Shown piece by piece: positions 1 through 13,040 of a stretch of 64,000 bases of DNA. Position 1 is the stretch's first letter. Every line of letters begins with the position of its first letter. The stretch lies in the NCBI RefSeq assembly GCF_011397635.1, contig NC_064753.1, positions 24,700,322 through 24,764,321 on the forward strand, given 5' to 3'. This stretch comes from Epinephelus fuscoguttatus. Its lineage: Eukaryota; Chordata; Actinopteri; Perciformes; Serranidae. A program made the translations under genes and the position numbers. The notes under the pieces were generated by a model. The model had not been told where the DNA came from and did not search any database. It worked only from the letters and a program-made list of their open reading frames with translations.

Positions 1-780
1 GCAGCCGTGTGCAGATGTAACAGAAGAACAGGTGGAAGGCCACAAACACACACTCTCACCAACATGAGTCCTCCTCCACTTATTGTCATAAACAAAACAG
101 TCTTCTTCACAATCATATTTGCTGAATTGCTGTGATGACATTAAGAAAATTTATAAAATATATTTTATCAGGGAAGTGAATGAATACAAAGAGGAGGAAA
201 TAATGGGCTCTTAAGTGATACAAACAGCATGCTCATTTTTGTCATAACCCAGTCAAATCGAAACACACGCACATCAAACACACACTGCTTAAGCTTTTCT
301 CGTCAGCATCAAGTAATCTTGGTTATTTTTGTTTGTAGAGTGCAAACAGGAGCTGCTTATGGCCCAGGCAGCATCACTTTTCATGATGCAGATTTTCCAA
401 AAGTCAGACAAATAAGCAAGATGCCATTCAATGAGGGTCATCCTCAAAAACTTGTCATTGGTTTTAATCAGACTTGCTGTGCTGTGCAGGATCAAGTTAA
501 AATCAAGTTGTACTAGTGTTGACACAACAGTGGAATTTTAAACTTCAATACAATACATATTACATACAATACATATATTTATTCCACAGTTCACTGCTGA
601 CTTAATGCAATAATCTGTGCAATAACTAACAGTGTTATTACTCTGTGCAATAATTAAACTTCTACCTTTACTGTATATATTCTGTTTATTATCTATTTTT
701 GCCACTGTATATGTGTATATTTGATAGGTTACTACATTTATTTTGCACTATACAATTTATCTTTCTACTCTTGTAAGGAA

Positions 781-846
781 CACCTGTAACAAACAGTTTC
801 CCCCTGGGTATCAATAAAGTATCTCTGATTCTGATTCTGATTCTGA
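781..846 (+). mobile_element. 3' tail of a non-LTR retrotransposon (LINE-like), with TTCTGA tandem end
   Basis: The stretch has a CCCCTGGGTATCAATAAAG core followed by several copies of a TTCTGA-type hexamer. This is the usual look of short 5'-truncated LINE or LINE-dependent SINE 3' ends in fish. A sister copy with the same core lies at 61070-61141. The AT-rich DNA just to the left (about 660-780) may belong to the same element. The clade (L2-like or other) is not determinable here. Confidence 0.5.
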
Positions 847-2413
847 ATAACTTGAAAGTTAAATTTGAGGGCATAAAATTAAATGTTTTATCAAAAGATA
901 AATATAATGAGGCTATCACATGAGGACAATGAGCTTTCTTTTTTGATTAGTTGCAGAGAATAGCATTAAAAATTAGAAAGAGCGAGAAAGCAGCTGGTGG
1001 TGAAGTCTTGATGCTGTGGAGAATGAGTACTGAAAGCGTTTCAAATATTCAGAATCAATATGTATCAATAAATTAATAGTTCTGACATCACTATATTGCA
1101 CAGGTGTTATATTTTTTTTGTGATGCTATGACATTGACGATATTGAAGCCTGGCGTCTTGTGCAACTTCACATTAGATGGTAAAGTGAGGTGAAGTTCAA
1201 GGTCCATGCAAATTGGATGAGAGAGCTTTTTACATGTTTTATAATCACAGACACTTCAGACCAGCCTTATCTTGGCTTTCTTTAATAATGTACACAACCT
1301 CTAGCTTTTAAAAAAAACCCACACACATAATATGACCTAGTGCAGCAAGACTTGTATTTTCCAGCTGTTAAAATCTACTGTTTTTCATCCAGTGCTTTAT
1401 CAATTACACAGATTTTATTTAGACTTACACTTATATTGATTTGAAGGTGAGGTTCTAACATGCTTTATAATTTTATTTTATTTTTTCTATATTTTGTGAG
1501 CAGCTAAACTCAAACATTTATGTACGCAGATTATCAGTGACAGCAAAAAAAAAAATGACACAGTGATTTTCCAACAACTTTCAGTGCATGCCCAGTTACT
1601 TCAGGAATGAATGTAAATGTGATATAAACAGATGCAGATACAGACAGTAGCTTTGCATTAAACTTCCTCCTCCTCCTCTACAGCCTCTGACAGGATGCAC
1701 TACAACAGCTACAGTGTTTGTGCCTCTCTTGTCTTGCTCCCAGCCTCTCCCTGTCCTCTCCTTTCCCTGGCACTGCCCAAAGCACCCACCACACCCACCA
1801 CACCTCCCCCACAGCTGTACTCCTCTCTTTGCTCGGGATCATAGGCTAAAACCTGGCAGGATCCCTGTCACATGATGCCCATGCGTGTGATGCTTCACTG
1901 GGACCCCCCTTCACTCAGGAAATGCTCTCGGCCTTTTTCCCACCCTAGTGTTCCACTGTGGAGAGCCGGGCATTACAACCGAATCCAGTTACCATCCCAA
2001 AGCATTCCTGACTGATTCCAACCACTGCCTGGCTATGGGTTCCCACAGACAATGAGGATATGCCCTAATTTCAAACCGGCTGGAGCACTGGGTATCAAGT
2101 TGTGAACTACCAAAAGCTGTTTATGGCAGAACAGAGGAGTTTGAGCTCCACAATAGGCAATTACCATGCCCACTCATCCCCCTCCCCTTCATTCAATTTG
2201 TGGTTTGTCTGTAGGTGGGTTCGGTTGTGCACAGATTAAAAATAGCCAAGCCATTCCAGACAAAAACTGCGAGGGACATGGAACACACATTGCACAAATG
2301 ATATCTCCCATTGTGGTGTACTGTTTGGGAATTCTTAATTGCTTTTTCCGAAGCAGCTTGCCACAGGAAAATCCCCCTTCAGAGTGAAGAAAAAAAGAAT
2401 AAGTGGGCTGTGC

Positions 2414-2452
2414 GTAAACACCATAGATATTATGTAAACGCGTATGTAAACA
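2414..2452 (+). promoter_or_regulatory. Cluster of three forkhead-type motifs
   Basis: GTAAACA occurs at 2414-2420, GTAAAC at 2434-2439 and GTAAACA at 2446-2452, all on the + strand within 40 bp. RTAAACA is the core recognised by FOX proteins, including FOXF1. The cluster lies 7.4 kb upstream of foxf1 in a GC-richer island (about 1660-2820) that also has a TEAD-like CATTCCA and an MEF2-like TTAAAAATAG. Function is inferred only. Confidence 0.3.
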
Positions 2453-5177
2453 CGTACGTATAAACCCATGTCGCCCCATGTGCACCCATCAAACTGCCAT
2501 TAAGGCTGTATCAAAGGAGCTAACCTGCAGCAGAGCCGGTTGTGGCCTGCGTCTGCCCTCCCTCTCTCTTTTGTGTTCTCCACTGTGGTTTCTGCTTCAG
2601 CTCTTGTTATTGATGTCTCTCCCTGCATCAGACAGACCATGATGGACCGGCCCTGGGAGGTGTGCAGGGCCACAGGGTGGGGCACCAAACAGGCTCCCAC
2701 TCACTGTGTGGGACTGAGTCTTTCTAGAAAGGCCACAGTGGAGAGGAGAGGAGCAGTGAAGCGGTGTCGAAGGCGTCTAATGGAACATTTCAGTGTGTTT
2801 TCACTGGACTCTTTCCGGGAATAAAGAGCTGGATGGCAATGCACAACATATTTGTCATCCATGTTAATTATCAGCACTTTGCACAGCTGTGATTACACTG
2901 ATGGTGATCATGGGAGCAGAAATCATGGCTGGTTTAACTCAACATGCATCAAAAAAAAATAATTATAACTCCATTTATTATTAGAATCTTAGATTTTAAA
3001 AAATACATATTCATTTCATTATTATGGTATAAGGTAATTTTAAAATTAAATGTCTTAAAAAAGAAATTATGAAAAGTGATCATTTGAAATATCAGTATTA
3101 TTCAGCAATCCAAAAGTCTTAGTTTAAAATACTCAATATTAAATTTAAATGAATCCCTTTCTTTCAAATTAAAACATCTAATATTTTACTTTTGCTCATT
3201 CTAAATTAAAATAGATATGCAGACCACACTCAGATATAACAGTGGAACCAAGAGGAACCTAAAAATGTCAGTGATTCAATATTTAGTCAAGCTGATTTGA
3301 TGTCAACTTAATAAACTTTGATAAACAAACACTGGAGACATTAATAGGGGGAAAAAAGCTGGACTTTATCATTCTGTCCCTGCTGAGGTCTAACATATTG
3401 TATTTTTATAAATATATTTGAATGTTGTCAATAAACTAAATATCCTAAAACACATATTTCATTGTAAAACCTTAAAATATTCAGGAACATTGGTATTTTT
3501 TTCTTATAATTTTGCTGTATAAATTGAGGATGGATACAAAGAGACACTGTCTATCAACCAGACATATAACAGCCTACACTGAACCCACAATCACAGTTTT
3601 TTCCTCATGTCTAAACCTTGAAGTCTAACCTCGAAGAAAGTAAAATATATATTTTTTCATTGTTTCAACTCTTAATTTCTTCATGCTCTGGGTGTTTTGT
3701 CCTGTTTCACACAGAAAACAGCTTGCCAACTTGCTAAAACACCAATTTGCTATGAACAGGTATTGAAAATTATGGAACATTTTCCCTGCAAGTGCTAACC
3801 ACATTTGGACAGTTTGGAATTTGTAAAACCTCTGGACCTGCCAAATCCTCCCCACTGCTGTCCTTCAAGGCAAATTATGTGGTGCTGCCTATGATAACAA
3901 AATAAACCAGAAAAAATTGAACATGCGCCTTTATTTTTTTTTTTTTTTAATCATTGTCTGAAAGGCACGTTTTCTTTTCAACATACAGCTGTCAGAAAGC
4001 TTAAATCTGCTTTAACATGTCACAGAGTGGTGAATATACTGGAAGAGGAAAATAGTGATGTGAGTGGGCTATCTTTAATTTGACAATATAGCACACCAGG
4101 GACTGTTGCGGGAAGACGATGTGAAGTTTTCACTGAGGAGGCCGGGGTTCTCACAATAACGTTTGCACCGATGACTCATGCGTCTTGGCATAATGAGCTC
4201 CTATCTGTAGAGCGCTGGTTTGTTTTTAACAATAAATAAATACACTGTGTTGAATGCTCCATGATGCAAGACACAAATGTCAAAAGGCAACCAGACGACC
4301 TAAAGCTTACAGATTATTTTATAGCCCCTGCTGTGGAAGATAATGAGGTTTGAGATACGTGGAAATGCCAAATCTCACACTGATCCGATATTCGATTAAA
4401 CCACTATAAATTCGGTTTCATTAAAAGTCTGCAATATTTACACAACATCTACCACTCTAAATGATCAATTATAGCTGGTATGTGATTGCAAATAACTGTA
4501 GCTGTTGCTGCAGGTGTGCAGCGGAAGCAGACAGGTGGTAACACGTGACACCGCATTCTGCCAACCAATGAGAAATAACAGAAACTCCTGCCAAATATTT
4601 AGACACTATATTAACAATGAAAGAGTTTCAAAAAATCATTTTACTCTTATGTATAATTTATTAGATGTGAGACCTCCCCTACTCCAAAAATATTCGGAAA
4701 TATAATAATGTAAAAACATCATAAGGGAGGTTGTTATCAGCCAAATGTATATTATAAATCCCGTTATTAAACTTGATCATCGTGTTTTCTAGCCTATGTG
4801 AAATTACAAAAATGTTCCAGGGATTATCCTCTGCTAGAATCATGTGTGATGATTTTTTTAAGCAAATAAAATGCGACGAAAGATAACAGCAGTGAACTAA
4901 ACTTATCTGAGATCAGCTTAATAACCGCTTTACAGTTTCCATCAGACTGTGACACCTGCGTCACGACGCACGGGCATTTAAACCTCCCCTAAGTCAAACA
5001 ACAGGGTGAGTTGTGTCATTTGCTCAAGGACACTTCAGCAGGGCGGATGTTAACAGTCAATAAGTTTGTATTAATTCCCATAAAGACCTGTTTCCATGAC
5101 ATCTCTGTGAAACTGCTGTGAAAAGTAACACGGACAGCCTATTCTGTGGAGATGCTGTGCCAAGGGACTACTTTCTT

Positions 5178-5180
<3 letters not shown>

Positions 5181-5254
<74 letters not shown>
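5181..5254. repeat. Compound microsatellite (CT)n(CA)n
   Basis: An uninterrupted CT run (5181-5211) passes directly into a CA run (to about 5254). Open frames across it on both strands are repeat translations and not genes. Confidence 0.95.
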
Positions 5255-5259
<5 letters not shown>

Positions 5260-7655
5260 AACACGGGGGCACGGAGCAGATATCTCGCCAAGAGAATTAA
5301 AAAGTCGTCGAGCGCACTTCTGCTGCAGCTGATTACCGGAGAGGGTGGTGCCCATCAAATACACTTCAAATCCATGCAGAGACGCGGTGCGCGCAATCAG
5401 CGGTCTGCTAGCAATCCCGTCCTTTCTCGTTCACATAAACACCACTTAAACGAAAATATACACGGCCACCTACAGCGCGGGGAAAGTGATGAGGGGGTAC
5501 CCACCTCGACATTACACTGTTTTCAATTAAAGCGACAATGCTGAGTGAACTGCAGGCGACACTGCGGAGACAAAGAGCCAGGAAACCAATTAGGATGCAG
5601 CTGCAAATTAATTGTTTGAAAATAAAATGATAATAATAAAAAGTTGTGTATACACTCAAAATGCGTAATTAAACATATTGTCGCAAAAATAACAATTTAA
5701 TATATATTTTAAACATTTAAAATATTGCATTTGTTTATTTTAGAGTTGCTGTAATATAAAGAGGAGATGAACAAGTTTATTTTCTAAGAGCACTATTTTT
5801 TTATCTTCAGTATTTCCGCGCAAAAACATCTTGCCACTTATGTGTGTGCATCTAGAGTTACAATATTTACATGCTCATCCTTTGCACTTGTAGTACTCCA
5901 TCATATGAGAAAATAGAATAAATAAAATCATGAAAATCTCTATTTTATTATCAAAAGATCAGAAACTGCAGGCCCTCACTAATAAAGATCATATGTAATT
6001 TGTAAAACCCGCCATCTTAAATGAATTTCAACCTTTTTACCCCAAAGGGATTTTTCTAAATATATGTACGTTTTCATATATTGGAAATAATATTGATTTA
6101 AAATAAAAACATTTTTCTGTTTTTCCAGATTGTATCACTTCAAGAAAACCGTTTGAACACACGACATCAAGTGCGTACACTACAAAGAAGTTAAACATTT
6201 AATTAAGGCAACTTATTTGCTCCACTAACCGACTATGTGATTCTCATATGTTTCTGTTGCTTCAAAACCTGATTCAAGTTCAAGTCGGATGACTTTAAGG
6301 CCGGTTGATCGATCACTCTGTCGCACTGTCCTCCAAACAAAGTCCCGGCGGCCTCTCTGTGACCCTCTGCGGCCCTCCGAGGAGAGAAGCTGGCTTATTT
6401 CTCAAAGATGTTCGCATGTAGAGAACATTTTATCTACAAGTTTGACACTTAAAATTCTCTGAGTCATTTTGGACCGGGCCTCATCTCCCCAACTGTTCAA
6501 TGTGTCTCTGTGATCCCAAATCAAATTACACTGCTGACCGCTGCAGCTGCTGGATCTATAATCCGCCGAGCTGCCTAATTGGTTAGAATAAGCAATAATT
6601 TCGAAGTTAACCATGACGTGAGTTGTTCACACGATGAAGCACAGTGTTGCCTTGTAGTGTCTGTGAGAGCACAGCCTGTGATGTCAAGATTTTAATGTGC
6701 AATGATGAAATTAACCTCCAAAAAAGCGCCACAAGACAAACCTGAACGCACTGTAAATATCAAAGTATTCTGCCTGATAATAATGTTCAGGTTGCACAAG
6801 GAAAATGCCTAAATTATATATTTTTGGCCTGCTGACGCAGTGCGCCATGGCACAAGAGTTGACAGACGGGGGAATGTAACCAATAAGAAACTATGTATGT
6901 GTACATTTTCTGCCGTACGCTGCAACAACGTGATGTTAAAGGCTCCAAAATTGGTTTCAGTGCACTAAATAACGGTAAGACAGTCCGGAAAGCCTGTCAG
7001 GACTGTGCACTCTGCGGTATACCTCCACCTAAGTGGCCGAGCATTCCTGAGGATGCAGCGCTGTCAAATATTTCATGATGGGACGTCATGGAAAAGTGCA
7101 TGACTTCGTCTGCGATGGAGCAACGGGGAAGCTCTGACCTCGGGACTAAAGCCTTGGTAATGACGAACACGAGCGGCCATCGACGCTGTTACAGCAGCTA
7201 TTCGCTTTTAAAATGTGTTAAAATTACCTGTGAAATATTCTTAAATTCTGGAGACATACTGCATATCTGGCACACACACAACAGTGCATCTGCTGCTCTG
7301 ATGATGCTTGTTATTTCCGGTTGATCACTGCATTATTATTGAATATTAAACTAGAATCTTAGTTAATAAAATACAACTAGTGTTTATAGATTTTATTGAC
7401 GACAGAAGAAGCACTCCCGGAGCAGCGCATCACCATCCAGCACTGGTGCGTAAACATTACACCGCGGCTTTGGGTGGACATGCAACTTTTTCAAAATATA
7501 TATATAGGCCTATACATAACAAAGAAAGAATAACATGACATGGGGCGACTGAGCGTGTGAGAAAGAAAAAGCGCCCTAATGGAATGAAGTCATCAGCGGT
7601 AATTAAATGCAGTGGGCAGAGGGAGGACGGGAGCGCGCCTGCCCCCAGTGCGCGC

Positions 7656-7664
7656 TGGGTGGTC
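7656..7664 (+). promoter_or_regulatory. GLI-type motif TGGGTGGTC upstream of foxf1
   Basis: This is an exact match to the 9-bp GLI/Ci consensus, 2.1 kb upstream of the foxf1 start codon. It sits in a CpG-containing island that also has TGATAAA (GATA-like), Meis-like CTGACAG/CTGTCAC and a forkhead-type GTAAACA at 7450-7456. Foxf1 is a known Hedgehog-responsive gene in gut and lung mesenchyme, which makes the motif plausible. A 9-mer can occur by chance, so function is unproven. Confidence 0.35.
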
Positions 7665-9806
7665 TGCTACGCTGATAAATGTGTGGCCCTCACTCCAGGC
7701 GAGTGGCCGAGCAGGCACCGGTTAAAACAATACTTACATTCATTTATCCATGGGTTTAAATCTCCTCTGCAACAGCGAAAACTAGCAGCGACACGTCTGT
7801 CACCTGTGGGCTGACAATGAAAACCTGACAGTGGATTGATTTCTCGCTTTCTGTGGCAAACCGCCTGAAACAAAAGAGGGACTGGGCATTTCCGGTAAAA
7901 AAATCAATAAACACTGACATTTCAGTTATAAATTAAAATTTGATTCAAATACTTCTCATATCATTTAACCTCTAAGCATGTTGTCACGTTATTTTACAGA
8001 GCAAAAAAATATTTTAGGAGCTGCTCCTTTACGCACAGGCAACATGGTCTGGCTTTGCGCACAGGGTAAAAAATCTTCCACTATTTTCTCCGGTGTTATT
8101 TTCCACTGTGTCAAAACCAACAGTCATCACGAGCCACTAGAAACAGTCACGCCGACAGAGATCAGAAGCACAACAAGCTCGACTAACTGAACCCGTGGAG
8201 AGGCAAAGGGTTGCAGACTGCGGCTATCGAGATCTCAAGGGAACAATAAGCAATCTACTGTCAACAGTTTTAGGTTATGGACCGATCGTCTTTCAGTAGC
8301 TCTCCCTCACAGCTGCGTAAAAGGCAGTAAAACTATCCAAAATTAAGCGTTTCGAATTTGGGAACAGACACTGGAGAAGCATCTTCTTCTGAGTGAATTA
8401 CAACTCAGTTAAAGCAAAAACATTCTGTGGAGCTTAGGACATAATTAAGGTTTCGTTTTCCTAATTATCCTATAAGACACCATGTCACATAAAACAAACT
8501 GATCATCCACTGTGGCGCGTCATTAAAGCGGCCTCAGTGATACTCTGACTGAAAAGTGTTAAATCCACTTTACCTTCATTACTGGATGATCCGATGGTGA
8601 ACTGCCTGCAGGAGTCGATCTCAAGTCCCCGTCCGAGTTTCTGTGCGCGCAGCTCGGCAGAGCCTCCACCTCACTCCTCCTGCGTCCCTGCGTAAATATT
8701 ATGACTGCATTACACAAACAATATTCATGTGTAAAAAAAGGTCCAACATCTACACGGGGACGCCGCGGACAGACGGGCATATCGCATCAGATTGAGTATT
8801 AGCTGATCTAACGGGGCTTTTGCTTGATTTTTTATTTAAAGAAGGCCAGGGAAAATGTTTACATTCTGCTGTATAAACATCCTGCCCATGTTCCTGTCTA
8901 TCTTTTACAGAAATCAAGAGGGTGGCTTTGAATATGAGGGGCACGCTCTCTGGTAAATACTTTTCATACAGTAAAAATGTTTTATAAAATATGTCAGTAG
9001 TTTAATAACAATAGAGACACGACCTGTTTGCCGTGCTGGTGCATCAGACATTTGGCCTGGAATGGAGAGATGCTATTTACACGGCAGGTTTGTGAATCTA
9101 TAAAGTTTGCGTAAACATAATCAATATTCAGGTTTAGAAAATAGAATGGATATAAAATAAAGTTAGATAGAAAACAATGCAATCACAATCTGCATCTAAA
9201 GGCCCTGTCCAGTAGTTACAATCACTGTGTGGTCACATAATACATGTTAATCCATTTAAAATTCGCTCTACTCCACAGTGTAAACCAGTAGGGTATTTAA
9301 GTTATTGTGGGCTATACGGGAGATATATTCCTTATTTCAATGTAAGGAAGGGAAAAAAACATTTCCCTGAAAAGTGAACGCACACAGATGTGCATGCTTA
9401 CAGCCCACCACTGGAGTAGGAGGGAACTGGGCGGGTCCCAACATTAGGATGGCCAAGACATCCAGCTTCCAATGCGCTGATGGCAACAGATAAGTAAAAA
9501 GTGAGCTCCTCGGACGCACGACAACACACCAACTGAAGTGGAAAGCGGCTCCTGTTCTGCTCCTTATCCCATTTCGGACGCTGCGTACAAGGCGGTACGG
9601 CTTCAGACTGCTGCAGGACAGAACCAAAAGGAAGAAGCTTGAGTTAAGAAGACACTCGCGCCTTTGGCTCGTGCGTCAAGTTTGCCTTCTGTTACTGTTT
9701 TTTGGCTCTTTATGTCAGCGAATTAATATCGAAACTTTCGGGTTTATAGCTGGAAAGGTGGAAAGCAATCATTTCTTTTTGCCATCTCGAAGACTAAATT
9801 TAACTA

Positions 9807-12131
9807 ATGACGGCAGAGGTCCAGCAGCCCCCAGCGCAGACTCCTGCCCAAAGCAGCCCGATGTCTGCCCCGGAGAAGCCGCACGGACAGACGGCGGTGA
9901 TGGAAACCGCCTCCTCCACGACTAAAACCAAAAAGACAAACGCAGGGATCCGCAGACCAGAGAAACCCCCTTATTCATACATTGCTTTGATAGTCATGGC
10001 TATCCAGAGCTCTCCGACCAAGCGCCTGACGCTCAGTGAGATCTACCAGTTCCTGCAGAGCCGCTTCCCGTTTTTCAGGGGCTCATACCAGGGATGGAAG
10101 AACTCCGTGCGTCACAACTTGTCTCTGAACGAGTGCTTCATTAAGCTGCCCAAGGGCCTCGGCAGGCCCGGGAAGGGCCACTACTGGACTATCGACCCGG
10201 CTAGTGAGTTTATGTTCGAGGAAGGCTCCTTCAGAAGGAGACCCAGGGGTTTCAGGCGCAAGTGCCAGGCGCTGAAGCCCATGTACAGCATGATGAACGG
10301 CCTAGGATTCAACCACATCCCCGAGTCCTACAACTTCCAGGGGAGCGGCGGGGGCCTGTCCTGTCCGCCCAACAGCTTGTCTCTGGACAGTGGGATTGGG
10401 ATGATGAATGGACACTTGGCAGGTAACATGGAAGGGATGGGTCTGTCCGGGCACACCATGTCACACTTGTCGACCAACAGTGGACATTCCTACATGGGAA
10501 GTTGTACAGGATCCACTGGGAGTGATTATCCCCACCACGACAATTCCGCCTCCCCTCTGCTCACCAGCGGAGGAGTCATGGAGCCTCATCCTGTCTACTC
10601 GAGCTCAGCCTCGGCGTGGGCTCCGGCCCCCTCGGCCTCGCTGAATAACGGGGCCTCCTACATAAAGCAGCAGCCTCTGTCTCCTTGTAATCCAGGGGCG
10701 AACCCGCTGCAGCCGAGCTTGCCCACACATTCACTAGACCAATCTTACCTGCACCAGAACGGGCACAGTACTACAGATTTACAAGGTAAGCCAAACAGCA
10801 GGCTCCTAATTCACCTCCAATTTAATTACTTAAAATGCAACATGCTGCGTAAAACTGCAGAAAATTGTATAAAGAAAACGCGTGTGAGAAAATGAAATCA
10901 AAGAAATAAAATGCAGGAATACTCACAAATGCGAAACCATTTAAATACCAGAAGGTCCAAACAATATTTTCTATGCAGGGTCAAGCCTGGCGCGTCACAG
11001 ATTTTTATGGTCCTGTGCCAAACGTGGGTCTAATGGAAATATTCAGCAGCCTCACATTAGTTATTTGGAAATCGCTGCGTTTAATGTGCTGTCACTAAAT
11101 ACAGGCTTATTCCCTTTGTGCAAAATTGAAGAATTACAAAGAACTCCATTATGGGAGACGAAGGAAAGAAAGCGCCTATTTTCTCCTGTGAAAATGTGAG
11201 CTTCATCTTCTCAAATTTAACTAGATGACAGAATAAAATCCAGATATCAAGGGACTCAACCTCGCATGGTTTTAGTTTCTGGAAGTGATATAAAAAAGAG
11301 AGGGAAGGGAGAGTCTGCCGGGACAGTTTAGAGCCGTGCCAATCTCCGAGCAAGAAAAACAAGCGCGGTCAGGACCAGCCTGCCTTGCCCCGAGGCCCCG
11401 AGTCCTCCGGGACTGGCGTGCAAGAGGGCCACTGTCAATTAGCCCTGCAAACCCGCCTCCCCCTTTTGACAATCTTAATCGGGCTTGCTAAATGGACTTT
11501 GGGTCTGGGAGGAATATGCACATGTTTCTGAGTGAAGCTCCATATCTGCCCTCTTCAAATTAAATACAGAAAATTCATCTTAAAATATAATTAATAATAT
11601 TGGGGAAAATATTTGACGTTGGGTTTTCTTTTTACGCACAAAAATTGCGTGCCAAAACAGCATTGTTTAGGGATGAACACATTTAATTCAGCCTGGTTTC
11701 AAGTTAATATAGACCAATATTATTATATACTTTTATTACTAATATATCCATGAAATTAAAGTCAAGCTAAGAGGAAATGTCTGTCATTAATAAGTGTTAA
11801 TTAAATAATTAAAGCCTGCAGAAATATTTATATGAATGTTTAATCATCCTGTTATTTTTAGATGCTTTCTCGGAGCTACAGCAACATTTAAAGTCTAATT
11901 AATCCTATTTGTGACCTTACTGATCTGTACTGTTTTTTAACCCCTATTTGAATCTACCTCTCCGCAGGTATTCCTCGGTACCATTCCCAGTCTCCAAGCA
12001 TGTGTGACCGAAAGGAGTTCGTCTTCTCGTTCAACGCCATGACGTCCTCAGCGATGCACTCACCGAGCAGCGGCTCTTACTACCACCACCAACAGGTCTC
12101 CTACCAGGACATCAAGCCCTGCGTCATGTGA
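9807..12131 (+). CDS. foxf1: Forkhead box F1 transcription factor
   Basis: This gene encodes a mesenchymal forkhead transcription factor that binds RTAAACA-type sites in the nucleus. In vertebrates it acts downstream of Hedgehog in gut, lung and vascular mesenchyme. There are two coding exons, 9807-10785 and 11968-12131, with a 1.18-kb phase-1 intron (donor G|GTAAGC, acceptor CCGCAG|GT), giving 380 residues against about 379 in human FOXF1. The forkhead domain spans about residues 48-147, starting at [18 protein letters not shown] and including the recognition-helix segment [15 protein letters not shown]. The C-terminus ([19 protein letters not shown] to QDIKPCVM) is the F1-type tail encoded by exon 2. 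I chose the ATG at 9807 because MTAEVQQP resembles the fish foxf1 start as I recall it. A second ATG at 9861 (MSAPEK) aligns better with the human N-terminus and could also initiate. The family call is certain, and foxf1 over foxf2 is very likely from the C-terminus and the mthfsd neighbour. Confidence 0.97.
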
Positions 12132-13040
12132 TGCCTTCACGGACAAAAACCTGCAGCCCACAGGACGGTGTCACAGACTTGAGCCATGCAGCAGGGTGAA
12201 CTGAAAATAAGAACAAAACGAGTTAAATAACCACTGAGAGACATGAAGGCATGCCCCGGCCCATGGAGAGCGCTCACTGCTTCAAGTAGACCGGACTACT
12301 TTTCTGTACACACAGCGACAAAGACACGGAGACAGGCCAATCACAACGCAACTACATAATAATGATAATAATAATAATATATAATAATAAAAAATATACT
12401 TTTTTTTCATGCCATCAACATCGACCAGCGGGGTAAAGACTGGGTGTATGAAACCCTGCTGCTGTTTGGTACTTAGTCCTGCAGAGCGGATGACTACCAC
12501 TTCACACTTTTGTTTATTCTTTAAGTAGGCCAATGTAAAAAAGCACACGTCCATTTTCTCCATCTGAAGTTCTTACTTTTATTTTCTTTGACAAATTAGA
12601 CTGAGGCTTTTTTCCTTTTTTTTTGGACATTCATACCAGCGTTGAATTCTGAAATGAACAATTATGGACATCACATATACATGTCCATATATACTGTGTA
12701 AAAAAACGATGAAGGCACTTTTTGAATAGCCTATAAGCGCATCTTTTTATTTATTCTGTAGGCCTACATATTTTAATTTCAGGCGAATTGGCCAAGGTGG
12801 TATATTCTGTATTGGCAATATTTGTCAGAACGCTTGTTATTTGTTTTAAAATGAAAATTTGAGGATATATTGTAAGCACTGTTATGTCGTTTGTGTTAGA
12901 TATAGACCATTACTTTTCTGCACTGTATACTTACATAATGTTAGGAGAATTAGCAAGGGTCCATCAATGAGGGCTAATCTTTAGGGCTATATTACAACAA
13001 ATCATTTGTAAGAAATAAAATATATCTGTTGGGCTGTTTC
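12132..13040 (+). other. foxf1: foxf1 3'UTR with poly(A) signal
   Basis: DNA downstream of the foxf1 stop is AT-rich, includes a (TAA)n-like tract (12357-12393), and holds AATAAA at 13014-13019, about 880 nt after the stop. An AATAAA inside the TAA tract could give a shorter form. No other gene is visible here. Confidence 0.55.

Larger units (their letters stand above)
1..9806. other. Upstream flank of foxf1, no protein gene recognised
   Basis: I find no exon with homology to a known protein here. The open frames are short and lack conserved motifs; the longest, around 5146-5544, is a translation of a CT/CA microsatellite. The stretch alternates AT-rich DNA (about 2950-3600 and 5600-6150) with more GC-rich, CpG-containing islands (about 1660-2820, 6300-6560, 7400-7880 and 8500-8800). 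In mammals the equivalent side of FOXF1 holds the divergent lncRNA FENDRR and FOXF1 enhancers, so the GC-rich islands are the likeliest regulatory DNA. I cannot recognise a lncRNA from sequence alone. Confidence 0.6.

Noticed and set aside
5146..5544. 132-codon frame starting near a CT/CA tract
   Set aside because: Its first part is translated microsatellite ([10 protein letters not shown]). The rest has no recognisable domain or splice context.
9293..9299. TATTTAA as the foxf1 TATA box
   Set aside because: AT-rich words are frequent here. It would imply a 5'UTR of about 480 nt, with no initiator or other support.
9671..9925. Frame overlapping the foxf1 start with a hydrophobic N-terminus
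   Set aside because: It starts at a GTG codon in the foxf1 5'UTR and continues out of frame through foxf1 exon 1.
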